Shown here: positions 35,424 through 47,661 of the stretch, piece after piece
How the letters are laid out: every line of letters starts with the position of its first letter
Numbering within the stretch: position 1 is the stretch's first letter
NCBI GenBank assembly: GCA_023055425.1
Contig: JALGPY010000006.1
Span: forward strand, 75,266,435-75,330,434
Direction of reading: 5' to 3'
Source of the DNA: Linanthus parryae
Taxonomy: Eukaryota > Streptophyta > Magnoliopsida > Ericales > Polemoniaceae
Length of the DNA stretch: 64,000 nt
Program-made: the position numbers and the translations under genes
Notes under the pieces: model-generated
What the model was told of the DNA's origin: nothing
What the model saw: only the letters and a program-made list of their open reading frames with translations
Databases searched by the model: none

Positions 35424-35811
35424 GCCGACCGTTGTTAACTGTCTGAGAGATTTAATGATCGTGTAACGTGTCCTATATATACGGCCGACCGTTCGATCGG
35501 TACCTATATGTACGGATGATCGTGTCCTCTATACACAGGCAAATGTGCTGTTACGAGGCGGATATCTAGCCCTCACTTACGGACACATTAACCCCTCGTA
35601 ACGGTCACTCCATTGCCCTATATATAGAAGTGTTAGCCTTCCATTGCAGCTCTCGGTTCTTTGGCTAATCATCATACTGTCTCTGTCTCAGGCACTTAGC
35701 AAGAGCTTATTCTTTCTCCTACACCCTTACTCTCACTCTCTGTGCTTGTTCTTGTTCTTGTTTGATACAGGTGTACGTTGAGATCTTTCCCAGAAGGATC
35801 CTCTGTGCACA
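35424..35811 (+). repeat. 5' LTR of Tat copy 2, 5'-truncated
   Basis: Homology to the 3' LTR begins at about 35424 (the AGAGATTTAATGATCGTG region) and ends at CTCTGTGCACA. The first roughly 230 bp present in the 3' LTR (57529-57765) are missing. A TATATATAG box lies at 35619-35627. The sequence after 35811 (TTTTGTGAACCCAACGTG) should hold the primer-binding site, but I could not assign a tRNA. Confidence 0.75.
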
Positions 35812-35866
35812 TTTTGTGAACCCAACGTGAATCACTACCTTCAAACCTTTCACGATCTCTGCAACC

Positions 35867-38340
35867 ATGTCTCATGAAGCTAACCCCCGTGAAGGCAATC
35901 AGTCTCCCTTAGGGGAAGAAACCCCAAGAGAAGAGGCTCCGCCCAACAACACCGCCCAGCCGCAAGCGACCGCTGGGAACAACCAAACCCTAGAGATGCT
36001 GAATGCCACGATTCAGAGTCAGGAGAAGGCTATACAGGTCCAATCTGTCCAGTTAACCCAGATTATGGCCATTCTAGAAGGACTTGCAAAAAAATCCAAC
36101 CAGGGGACCCCAACCCCTCCAGGAGAAACCGTGGAACCCATGGCACACACATCTGCCCCACAGAATCAGCAACCACCACTCCCCTCTGGGCCTCCACTTC
36201 AACTGCCAAGATTACCATCAGAATCCCCACTCACATCTACTGGAAACTTACCATCATACCTGTATGTTCACTGGTTTCACAGGCTTGAAATAGCAGAGCT
36301 ATTTCAAGGCCTTGAAAGGGGGAGTTTTTCTAAGTTCTTCTGATCTTATTCCAACTCTCTCATCCATATATTTGATCTGTTATTACTTGATGATGAAATA
36401 CAAAATCTTTTAATTCACTTAGACTTCATCGAAATAACCTGTTTGACTTAGTTTTGTAGGGAAAATTCATGTCCTATTTTGCTGGATTGGTTTCCTAACC
36501 TGGGTTTTGCATGAAGGGAAATATTGAGAGAATGTGATTTTGTGATCAATCTGAAACTCGTGAAAGCTTCAATACGTTTAAAGACAATATCAACTTATTA
36601 TCTTTGAATATTCTGATCAACTATCCGTTGGGAAGACTGTTGGAGTAGTCAAAGATTGTTGCCTAATAAACAGAAAGTTTGTTGCTGAAATAGGAAGATT
36701 TGCTGATTTTCTGAGCAGTACAAATGGAGAACAATTTGAAGCATTTGATACAAAACTCAACGGGCGAAAAGAGAGACACATTTCAGGATTTACAAGCATC
36801 AAAGAAGCACATCATTCTCACAATCCGTCTCACTGAAGATCACTGCATTTTTCACTGCAGTTCCACTTCCAGTGTTCTTCTATTCTGAACTTAATTTGTA
36901 TATCATTCTTGTATTACTTCTAGCTCTCACTCTCAAGGATTGTTCAGAATGAACAATAGAGAATTCTTAGTTAATCAGTTAGCTAGAGAAGGTACTAGAT
37001 AGGTTAGTGAGAACCACAAGCTGTAACAGAGTAAGGCATATCTCTGTGCTTGGGATCTAGGGCTTAGCTTTTGATTAATAATAATTGTGTTGAAAATCCT
37101 GCAGGGATAAGATCCATGAGGTAGAGACGTAGTTCCAAGTGGACTGAACTCTATAAATCATGTGTCTCTTGCATTTATCATTTCATTCCCATACTTGTTT
37201 TCACATCATTCAAACTAGTCTGTTTTTCACTTAAATTGTATAATACTTCAAAGGCTTGAAACAGTTTTAAAGGCCTTGAACTTCATTACTCTTCACATAA
37301 ACTCTCATCTTTGCAAGGTTTACAAAAATTTGGCATACTCTGTTCAACCCCCCCCCCCTTCTTGAGTATCTGTACTGCATTTCTACCTGCTTACTCCCCT
37401 TTCAATACCCGGTTCTGTCATCGCACGCAACTGGGGTCCAAGCCAGTTACACCCCACCATATCCTTATGATCCTAGCACGCCCTACATACCCGAGTTTTC
37501 TGCCACACCATCATCGACCCCAGGAGTAAGTGCACCTGCGATTGTGACCGCCTTGGAGCAGCGCTTGGATCGCTTCCTCGTGAACAAGTGTTTTGAAGAA
37601 ACCGTCATCCCAAGGGTCGATAGCGCGCCCCCAATCTCGCGCGATATATGCCTAATGCCTAACCCTGCTGGGTACAAGGCGCCCGAGTGGGAGAAGTTTG
37701 ATGAAATCAACGAGAACGCATAGGAGCATGTGATGCGGTTTATTGATTTGATGGGACTGCACGAGATCGACACAAGGCTGCTAATGCCCGAATTCCCCAA
37801 GTCTTTGGGGACTTTCACGTATAAATGGTACAGAACCTTGGAGGCAGGCTCCATCAAAACATGGGAGGACATGGTTAAGAAGTTTTACACCAAGTTTTTT
37901 TCCAAGTCGAAGAGATGGTAACAACAATACACTTGTCGCGCATGAACCATAAGCACGATAAAGAGGGAGTCGCTTGCATGAAGAAGTTCATGACAAAATT
38001 GCTGGAGTGTGTGGATGAGGTGCTCGAGAGCCGTCTGGTGGAAATTTGTCTCCAGGGAATGCGAGATGTATACAAAGGTATGCTGATTAATCTGCAAATT
38101 CCTACCTTATCCAAGTTAATTGACTGTACCAGGAATATCGATCCCATCGTGGAGAAGCAGAAGAAGAGGTACTCGCAGGATCGAGCACCGGCAAGCTCTG
38201 GTTTCAAGGTTGGAAGACTCAGATACAAGCAAGGACGCGAGGCTGAGGTTAATGCAGCCTCGGCTCAAAAACAACCGTGAGGTCCACCAAAGGAGCCACC
38301 CCCATTGCCATGTTCGATTGGGGAGATCACATGTCTAGGC
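35867..38340 (+). pseudogene. Tat gag, split by a solo LTR
   Basis: The start ATG at 35867 opens a proline- and glutamine-rich N-terminus. The frame is cut at 36260 and resumes at 37410 (SSHATGVQASYTPPYPYDP). The capsid domain follows: EFPKSLGTFTYKWYRTLEAG and IKTWEDMVKKFYTKFF (about 37790-37905), the usual retrotransposon gag pattern of a WY..L..GSI.sW motif. An in-frame TAG precedes it near 37721. Near 37915 the frame shifts, and the C-terminal helical part reads LLECVDEVLESRLVEICLQG. Later stops at about 38278 and beyond show decay. Confidence 0.85.
36261..37404 (+). repeat. Solo LTR of the Sirevirus-like family inside Tat gag
   Basis: Runs from TGTATGTTCACTGG to ACTCCCCTTTCA, with the 5-bp duplication ATACC on both sides (36256-36260 and 37405-37409). 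It is homologous along its length to the Sirevirus LTRs at 19682-20906 and 27461-29620 but more diverged. It carries a perfect TTTCAAGGCCTTGAAA at 36302-36317. The TATATAAG box of the other LTRs is not preserved. A single LTR with target duplication indicates LTR-LTR recombination after insertion. Confidence 0.92.
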
Positions 38341-38464
38341 AAGCAGTGGAGAAAAGATGATGTCCTCCCTACACTAGAGCATAAACCAACTAGGGAGCAG
38401 CTGCGAGATCCCAAATGGTGTGAGTGCGAGGTGCCTGGTGGATAGAAAGATAAAGGAATGACAG

Positions 38465-39568
38465 TTGGTCATCGACGAGCCAACCAAGGATATGGGCAGC
38501 AACCCATTGCCATCCCATTCACAGCAGGGGCCTAAGGTAAAGGAGGTGGCAATGATATCAATTTGTGATTATGAGGAAGTCGCGGATGAGGGCATTCCAG
38601 TTGTAGCTGAGGTCTGCGAAGATGAAGACTATGCCTTGGATACAGAGGACTCTCGAGCTAAACTGATGAAAGGATCGCACAGATTCGAAAAGTTCTTTGA
38701 TGACATGAACTTCTCAAAAGCATGCCGCCAAGAAATGACAAAGGCGATACTCAGGGTAGCTGAAGAATTCAGTGAGGAGTTACTACTCTCGAATGGAGAA
38801 GTTGTCAAGGTCGCACGATCGAGTACCCTAGTAATGTCCTTCGCACAAGAGGATAATAAGACAGACGCGAACAACTAGAGACCACTGTATGTGACAGCAG
38901 TGGTTAATGAGGTCGAGTTCAAGAGAGCTTTCGTTGACGAAGGAGCAGCAGTGAACGTGATTCCACTCAACACCCTGGAGTTGGCTGGTGTCCCAGAAAG
39001 CAATATTGTCAAGCGGCCATCGCCTATGATGGGCTTCGGGAGTAATTCGAGGATGACTGTTAGATGGATTTGCCTAGGGATCCACATTGGCAAAATCAAG
39101 TGCTCTGCCAAGTTTCATGTGATCAATGCAACCATCACCTTCCACATGATAATTGGACGTGCATGGATTCACTGTTTTGATGTTATGCCATCCACGGCGC
39201 ACCAGTTGATTAAAGAAATTTGGAAAAATAGAGTGGGGGACATACCAACCTCGATAAATCTGTTCAATCTGAACGAAGCGCACCTAACAGAATCAGTTTG
39301 GTTTACTGAGATGGCGGATGAGGAGATGCCAGGGCCTTTCAAACCAAGTCCCATGCCCCAGTGGGAAGACATTAAAGACCAGTCGCCGGCAGAGGTAATG
39401 GTGATGAGAGAAGCCCAGAAGGAGAAGCAGCCTTCGCAGGAAGAAGTGTTGAAGGTGGCATACCAAAAGAAGAATGTTTACATGCTCAAAAGAATTGTCA
39501 AGCACGACGATGATGGCAAGGAGGTTGAGAGCTTCTACGCAAATGGGAAGAAATTTTATCGTATCTGA
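38465..39568 (+). pseudogene. Tat protease region
   Basis: After a TAG at about 38876 the reading RPLYVTAVVNEVEFKRAFVD and then EGAAVNVIPLNTLELAG (38879-38985) is the aspartic protease core. The usual catalytic triad D(S/T/G)G is DEG here. A GRAWIHCFDVMPSTAHQLIK block follows, as in Tat elements, before the linker to RT. The upstream acidic stretch is the gag/protease linker. Confidence 0.8.
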
Positions 39569-39574
39569 AGGCGC

Positions 39575-41069
39575 GTGGGGCCATCTTCGACTCCACCTAT
39601 CGAAGATGTCCCTGAGAAAATCAATAAGTTGGCAGAGAAAGTTCCTGATGAAGACATGAGTGAGACGCCGATAGAAAAGCTGAAGGAGGAACCCGAGTGC
39701 ATGGAAGACAAGCCAAAACCGCTGAAACAAGAATTGAAGGAAGTTTTCTTGGGCCCAATAGAGAAAAACAAAAGACCAATATTCTTGAGCGCGGAGCTGG
39801 ATGCAGAAGAGGATCAGGGCCTGCTGAGGCTATTAACGGAATACAAAGATGTGTCCGCGTGGGAGTATGACGAAATGCCCGGTTTTGATACGCAAGTCAC
39901 CATGCACAGTTTGGATGTCTTCCCAGGGACCAAGCCAGTAAATCAAAGCACAATGAGTTTTTGGCCATAAGTCAATGTAAAAATCAAAGAAGAGATAGTA
40001 AAGTTGATGAATGTGAAGTTCATTAAGCTTGAGCACCATCCCACTTGGCTTTCCAACATCGTGCCAGTTCTAAAGAAAAATGGACAGCTTCGAGTTTGTG
40101 TTGACTTCAGGTACCTGAGCCGATTCTGTCCCAAGGATGATTTCCCATTTCCAAACATAGATTTGCTGATTGATTCTACTTTGGGCCATCATATGTTTAG
40201 CTTCATGGATGGTTTTAGTGGTAATAATCAGATCAAGATGGATCTTGCACACGCGAGGAAGACGGCATTCATTACACCTGTGGGAGTTTTCCATTGCACA
40301 GTTATGCCTTCGGCTTGAAGAATGCTGGTGCGACTTATCAGCGCGCGATGATGGCACTTTTCCATGACATGATGCATCACGAAGTTGAGTTCTATGTGGA
40401 CGATTTAGTTATCAAGTCAAGGCAGAAGGAAGATCATTTGGGATGCTTGAGGAAATTTTTTGAAAGATGAAGGAGATTCCAGCTGAAGATGAATCCCATG
40501 AAGTGCGCATTTAGGGTAACCTTGGGAAAGTTTCTAGGATGCATGATCCATCGGCACGGAATTGAGCCTGAACCTGCGTAGATTTCAGCTATCACCACCC
40601 TGCCTGCACCATGGACTCAAAGTGCATTGAAGACATTCCTATGAAAGTTGTCATACTTATGAAGGTTCATACCAACAATTGTAGAGTTGACGTTTTGCTT
40701 TAGCAATTTTCTCAAGAAGAATGCGATGTATCTCTGGACAAAAGAACATCAGACCATGTTTGAGAAGCTGAAAGAGTTGCTGATACCCCCACAAGTTATG
40801 ATCGCGCCTCAACTTGGATCGCATCTGCTCATGTACCTTACCTCGACGAATAAATCCATTGGAGCCTTACTTGCCCAGGAGTTTGAAGGCCAGGAGAGAC
40901 CTATCTACTACATCTCGCGCATGGTGCAATCTGGTGAATCCAGGTACACAGATATTGAGTGACACTGCCTCACACTACTCTTTGTTATTGTGAAGATGAA
41001 ACACTACTCTGTCTCTCATAAAGTAGTAGTAATGACCAAGAGCGACCCTAATCGATACTTGATGGGGCA
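39575..41069 (+). pseudogene. Tat reverse transcriptase and first RNase H, interrupted
   Basis: RT blocks are NGQLRVCVDFRYLSRFCPKD, FSFMDGFSGNNQIKMD and EFYVDDLVIKSRQKEDH, with YVDD at 40393-40404. There is a TAA at about 39968, a frame change at about 40316 and stops near 40468 and 40578. The tether/RNase H part reads YLWTKEHQTMFEKLKELL, then LLMYLTSTNKSIGALLAQE and RPIYYISRMVQSGESRYTD. The usual catalytic aspartate of this RNase H is not visible at the LYLA-type position, which is common in Tat elements with a second RNase H. The frame stops where the copia inserts. Confidence 0.88.
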
Positions 41070-41074
41070 TTCTG

Positions 41075-42634
41075 TGTTGGGTTTTGATTCATGGATAATC
41101 AACGGAAACAATAATAAACCATGCAAAACCCTCCAAGGATCACAAGTCAAGAGACATAACGATGGTAAAGGAAGAAATCAATAACACACCTTAGGGTTCT
41201 CCTTTGATGACTTCAAACGCGAATTGTGTCACGTCTCTACAGTTGATCCACGCCTAGAGGTGAGATCTAGATCTTCCAATCCTTGGTGCTTGCCCGGAAA
41301 GAGGAAGAGGAAGAATAATCACGCGACAATGGAGCACCAAGGTGGGGCGCCACCTCCATGTGAGGCCGACGGGTAGGGGCGGTCCCATTGGGGTTTCGGC
41401 CCTCTTTTGGGACTTGCTCTCTCTCCTTGCTTTGTTCTCTCCTTAATTCTATCATATAGATGTGTGTTTTGTAGAGAGAAAAATAAGCTAGGAGTGTTCT
41501 TTATATAGTCCAACAACTCCTTGTCCTACTACATAAAGAACCCCTCTCCTAATCCTACTCAAGTTCGGATTAGTCACTTTTTTTGCAAAAATAGTCCTTC
41601 TCATGTCAATAAATGGATTAGTTCTATTTGAAAATTAATCCTAATCATGTCTCTACATGAATTAGGCCACCTTGTCATATCTTAATCATGTCTATACATG
41701 GATTAGTCCAACTTGCATATTAGTCCTACTAAGTTAGCAAGTTGTTGCGATTTGATCCTTTTAATTAATTAATCATATTAATTAATTATTTCCCAAGTCT
41801 AGTTCACCCCTATATGGCGTGTGACCCCATAGGTTCTATTTAGTTGGTAGTAACTATTTACTAATATGGAGCGGCCTCTAGCAAGACATCCATTCTAGCC
41901 AACAAATAGAATAGTCATCATGACAAACCTTATGCAAGTAATTGTCTCATCCCTTTGTCTCAATATCCGGATTGGACACGAGACATACAAGTCACACTCA
42001 TATATCCAATCCATAGTTTCTCGATCCTGGGAATAGACTTATTCGTGCAAACAACATCAATATCCCATATTGATATATTTGAGTCTGGCCAGACATTTTA
42101 TAAGCACTATCCCTCGAGTGGCCTAGGATATTTGCTCTCGTTATGTGGGAGGGACAAATTCTATCTACGTCCACTGCGATCTCTAAGCTTGCTTCTTATT
42201 GTATCCAGTACACGCCTTTATAACTACCCAGTTACGGTGTAGCGTTTGACGCTACCAAAATCACAATAATCCACAACTAGAATATCTAGTGACTTCAAGT
42301 CTAAGGATGACAATACCGTTGCACCGCGAGACGCGCTTGTGACTTAACATAACGTGTATGTAGCCTTCTCGGAGATGGGTCAATCCAGTATGCCATTACT
42401 CCTAATGCATACCCATGTGTTGGATCATGATATCTCCATATCAATCCAACCCCATACTAGTCTATAGATGATTGTCCTATTAATCATTATAATCGACTAG
42501 GGATATTTAAGAATATAACACTTATATTCTAAGGACTTCATTCATGTTAACATATCTCCATATCGATAACATAATGAATCGTAAATCCATAAATGTCACA
42601 ATTAATTGATTGCCTCTAGGGCACAATTCCAACA
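41075..42634 (-). repeat. 3' LTR of the minus-strand copia
   Basis: On the minus strand it runs from TGTTGGAATTGTGCCCTAG to CAAAACCCAACA. The purine tract on its 5' side reads GTGAAAGTGGGAGAC (42635-42650, minus). Same length as the other LTR. Confidence 0.93.
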
Positions 42635-42667
42635 GTCTCCCACTTTCACTAGAGTCAATCTGCTGCA

Positions 42668-45600
42668 TCATATGCATATTGATCTAGCGTGGCCCTCCAC
42701 GCTTCCGCTGCGCAGGGGCGAGACATTTGTTGGTACCTTGAAAATATTCACATCTCCTCTATCAACAATTTGATTGAGATTAAATATTCTGAGTAAATGC
42801 ATCTTATGTATTAATTTACTCAGTCCCTTTATGTTAGAATCAGTGACTGAATCTTGCCTGGAACTTTTCCAGATCACAGTCGCTCCCACTAGGGCAAAAC
42901 ACAAAACTCGACTTCATAATCTGAGATCTTCTTTGTTAGATTTGAAGTTCGCATCACTGTAACCCCTTACAGCAAACTCTTCATATTATCTATTTATCAA
43001 GAATTCATCCTTTAGTTCTTCTCAAGCACTTAAGGATAATCTTGATAATTATCCAGTGACGCTCACCCGGATTTGACTGGTATCTTTGCGTCATGCCTTA
43101 TGACACGTCTGGCCTAGTACATTCCATGGCGTATCTCGTGAATCTAATTCATACGGTCCATTCCCAATCTAATTGGAAAGACAATTAGCCTTCCAAAGAC
43201 TAATTCCATGTGACATGGGTAAGAATCAATATTCTTTTCACGTTGAACCATTTCAACACCTTTGTCAATTTAGGTACTATGATCTAAGCTATACAACCAT
43301 CTTGATCTACCTCAATAGATCTTCACAAGTTTCTTCGCTTAAGTCTACCATTAGAAAGCCAATTCCCTAGTCAATCTGCGTAAGACTGCCAAGTAGGGGC
43401 AACATTCCTAATGATTAAGTATGTCTCCACATACAAGACCAGAAAAATAACTGTGCTCCCACTAACCTTCTTGTAAACACAAGTATCATCTTTAATTTTG
43501 ATGGAACCAAACTCCTTTGATTGCATCATGAATTTGAAGAGCCCAACTCCTAGAAGCTTGATTCAATCTATAGACAGATCGCTACAAGCAAGATACGAAT
43601 GGATTTAAGCATCACAACTGGGAAAGATTCCGTCATAGTCTATACTATAAACTCACATGAAATCCCTTTCTTACCAATTTTCCATTACAGGTAATCATAT
43701 TACCATCCATGTTGGTTTCCTCATAACCCACTTGCACCATTTAGGTGGTTCCAACAAATTCCATACTTCGTTGGTATACATGGATTCCATTTTTTATCCC
43801 ATGGCTCCTAGCCATTTCTGAGAGTATGGCCCACACGTGGCCATCTCATAGGTTGTAGGCTCATCTCGATGAGCAATATATCACTGGTTATGAGAAATCC
43901 TTATTTCTCTAGTCCCTCGATATATCCTACCTGACCTACGAGGTTCTTGTGTTTTCTGAGTAGGTTGCTCCACAACACCTTGTGATCCTGCTCATGTTCC
44001 ATCAAAAGGATTAATGTTTTGTTGTGGTTCTTGAACTTCTTCAAGTTCTACTGTCCTCCCACTGTTTCTTTTAGAGACAATCTCTACCTTAGAAACATTG
44101 TGGTTCGAGCAACAAACAGTTTGTTCTCGATTGGGTTGTAGAAATAATATCCTTTTCAGGATATCCCACATAACATTTATCCGACTTGGGTCCAAGTTTA
44201 TTTGTAAACTATTTTACATAAACTTCATATCCCCAAATCTTTATGAATGACATATTAGGACACTTCCTAGTCCATATCTCATATGGTGTTTTTCATAATC
44301 TGTTTTGATGGAACAAGGTTAAGGGCGTAATTTGCTGTAATTAGAACATAACCCCAAAAAGTAAACTGGATGTTCTGTTTGACTCATCATGGACCGAACC
44401 ATGTCCTACAAGGTCCGAACTCTCCTCTTAGACACGCCAAACCCATGTGGCGTGCTAGGTGGAGCCAGTTTTGGATCATATCCAACACTCCCATAGATTC
44501 TTGTCAAACTCTTGGCTCAAGTACTCTCCTCTACAATCCAATTGTATAGCCCTAATACTTTTGCCAAGCTGGTTCTCTACTTCATTCTTGAATACTTTGA
44601 ACAATTCAAAGGATTCTGATTTTTTCTTCATAAGATACACAAATCCATATTTCTCTGATCCTATCAGTAAATATGATGAAGTACTGAAAACCATCTTTAG
44701 CATTTGTGCTTAGCGGCCTTCATACATCAATATGTATGATTCCCAAAAGATCATATCTTTGTCTAATAAGTCTTACATGTCTCATATGATTCAATAATCA
44801 AATGAGTTCCAGATATCCATCCACATGGAGTTCTAGATATGTATTTCTTATTTATGAGGCCTAAACAATAATGCTAAAGATAAGTAAAGTTCATATCATT
44901 ATATGCAAACTTCTTGGTATTAATGTTATAGATGAAATTATCATGATCAAGGATATACAATCCTCTTAGACAAAATTGCATTATAATAATGCATATCAGA
45001 ATAAATGGGACAACGTTTGTCCTTTATTATGATAAGGAGCTTTCTTGTCCAAACAAGAAACTATGATAATGGCCCTACTCATAGCAGGGAAATAATCGCT
45101 TTTGTCTAATTCATGAACAATTTCTTAAAGGTAGAAATAATTCCCTACGGCTTATTCAGCAACTCTTTGCTTCTTAGCCCCACGTGTAGGATTATTTCTT
45201 CCTTATCCAATTGTCTTCGTCTCTTGAGATCCTCCACACTTCCATCAATGTGAGATCCTCATCTAGTATCATATACTTATGATGATGAGATAGACACATT
45301 GATTTCTATAACAAAATACCCAAATCGGAATTCATAATTCCTTTATTATTTACTTCCATTTACTTTGGGTAGTCTCTCTTCCTTTACACCACCTTTAGGA
45401 CTTCTAGGCAACTTGATTTTATCAACAAGCTTGCTTTATACCCATGAGGTCGGCGCAAACCATTTTCCCTTACCCTTGTTGTTAACCATTAACAGCTTCG
45501 CCCATGCCCATTATGAGTGTTTTGTTTAGTGATTTTTCAATCATATTGGTAAATCAACTTTAAAACAAAACTATAATTGCATCCAATGCAATTCTTGGTC

Positions 45601-47640
45601 CACTTGGGTGAATAACCGTTTATTCTTTTCTATCTCATAGATAATGCATATACACTAATGTTTCAATCATATTGAATTAGTTTTATTTTCATAACGCAAA
45701 GTGGAGCAACACTTCAAACCTTTCATGTTTAGCTCGCTCTTTTTAAAGAGCTTCTTTAAATGTATGATCATATCATACTTCTCCATGTTTCTCTCCTTGC
45801 TTCCAAAGCTCAGAGTTCATGGCAGCTAGCATGAGGCAAGTCATAACCAAATAACCATTCTTTGGTGTTCCTTCCATTAGGTTTTAGTGCGTTTTGGTAG
45901 TTGGTAGGAAGAGAACTTTATGTTCTACGATGTACAACAATTTCTCTTTTATTTTGATAACAATTCTCAATTTTATACCAGTCTAGGAAATAGATAAAGT
46001 CGTGTTTTGGTTTGTTTAATGCCATGGGTATTCAACATAATAGGATTATGCAAAGTTTGTGACGTTTAACTATATTTAACAAGGATTTAAATTGTTAAAC
46101 ATAGCTCCCTCTATTTTACTACGGATTAATAACCCTCAAGATATTAATGCGGAAAATGTCATTATATTTTCTAGTGGGCCAAGATCCATGTTTCATCTCC
46201 TTATGAGCTTGCTTTGGCAAGTCACCCATAATTTGACTACTTTAGGTAGGAACAATTCCAATTGCATCTCTTATGCAACTTTTGGTTCAATTGGGCAAAT
46301 AACTCCTTATTTATCCATCCGTATGGATAATTCCAATTGGTTGCCTCTAGGTTTTAATCATATTAATAGCCTAGTTGTGTTCAACCTCTTATTTAAACAA
46401 TTACACACGAGGTGTGACTTCGCATTCCATCATTATGAACCAAGTCGCCATGCTTTGGCACGCACGAACTTGATAAATAATGATGATAATGAGTGTTTAA
46501 ATAACGAGAAGGCAAGAACACAATATTTGAATTTTGAGGGATTTTAAATTCAATTTTAATTGTTTTGTTGATCAATATCAACTAATCTATCTATTTGATC
46601 CAAATAATAGATCCGGGTTGTCTAATTATCTTATTATCCTAATTGCATGCATCATCCATACACCAACCACAAAATAATAAGACAATAAAGTAAACAACCA
46701 CAAAACAAAAATTAAACGTGATGTGGATATGGCCTTTTCTAGACTAAGATAATTCCAAGTCAATGGAATTATCTATGAACCCTAAAAGCAAACACATCTC
46801 CATGCGTCTTGATCTTTTGGTCTATCCTTCGTAGTCATGTGGAATACTCCATGCTTCATGCTCCATCATTTGTGGCTCCTCTTTGGTTTTGGGCTTCTTT
46901 TCTTCAATCTTGGCTAACAATCTACTTTATCTAGCACTAGCTAATTTCTATACTAAATAAAATAAACCTCACAAGTTGAGAAAAAAATGGCACGCATGCC
47001 ATAAAACCCTAATTAATTATTACAATTAATTGATCATCTCGCAGACCGTAAATCAAACCACATCCTAAGGCCATATCCAATCACCATGCGATTTGCACAT
47101 AAACAGTTAAAATCCAATTTTAACGCGCTTGATCAATTTTAATTGATTTTAGGATTTTCTAGGGTTAAAACGGTCCATGGGCCCAACAATCAAATTGCCC
47201 GGGCCCATAAAGGTGAACCGCAAGGCCCTAGGGCCGGCCGGCCCCTAGCCCACGCGCTAGGCCGCGGGCTAGGGCTGCCCCGGCCCCTAGGGCGGCCAAG
47301 CCTTGGGCGAAAAGCAAGAGGGGTGGTCCCTCTAGGGGGGCCGAACCTCTATAGGGAGTTGTTTCCAAAACAACTCCCTTGCTTGGTGCCCAAGTTTGGT
47401 TGTTTCCGTGTTTTGGAAGAACTCCTTCTTCCCCAAGGATGCCCAAACCCTAGATCTAAGATCCTAAAATTTCTCAAACTCACTAATTCATGCATCCAAT
47501 GCAAAAAATTAGATCTTGTTATGATGGATTATTGACAAATTGAATCCGATGCTTGATTTGTCTTGTTTTACGCGATAAACAATCAATTTAAGGTGTAAAG
47601 CAACTAAAAACGTAACACATAAACCACGTTTATGCTCTAC
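42668..47640 (-). pseudogene. copia gag-pol remains (gag, integrase, RT, RNase H)
   Basis: Recognisable minus-strand pieces are integrase at 44713-44476 (YGFVYLMKKKSESFELFKVF, then QLGKSIRAIQLDCRGEYLSQ) and its tail with VELEEVQEPQQNINPF (about 44060-44000). A degenerate RT region, EMESMYTNEVWNLLEPPK-like, lies around 43790. An RNase H end at 42904-42668 reads CALVGATVIWKSSRQDSVTD, then RGDVNIFKVPTN and GHARSICI. The gag area (about 46000-45000) is too decayed to outline. Stops are frequent. Confidence 0.75.
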
Positions 47641-47645
47641 GACCT

Positions 47646-47660
47646 GTGGCTCTGATACCA
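47646..47660 (-). other. Primer-binding site of the minus-strand copia
   Basis: TGGTATCAGAGCCAC on the minus strand, one base inside the LTR, is complementary to initiator tRNA-Met. It fixes the element's orientation. Confidence 0.93.
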
Positions 47661-47661
47661 C

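Noticed and set aside
44459..44713. Plus-strand 84-residue frame
   Set aside because: The minus strand of the same interval encodes clear copia integrase sequence.
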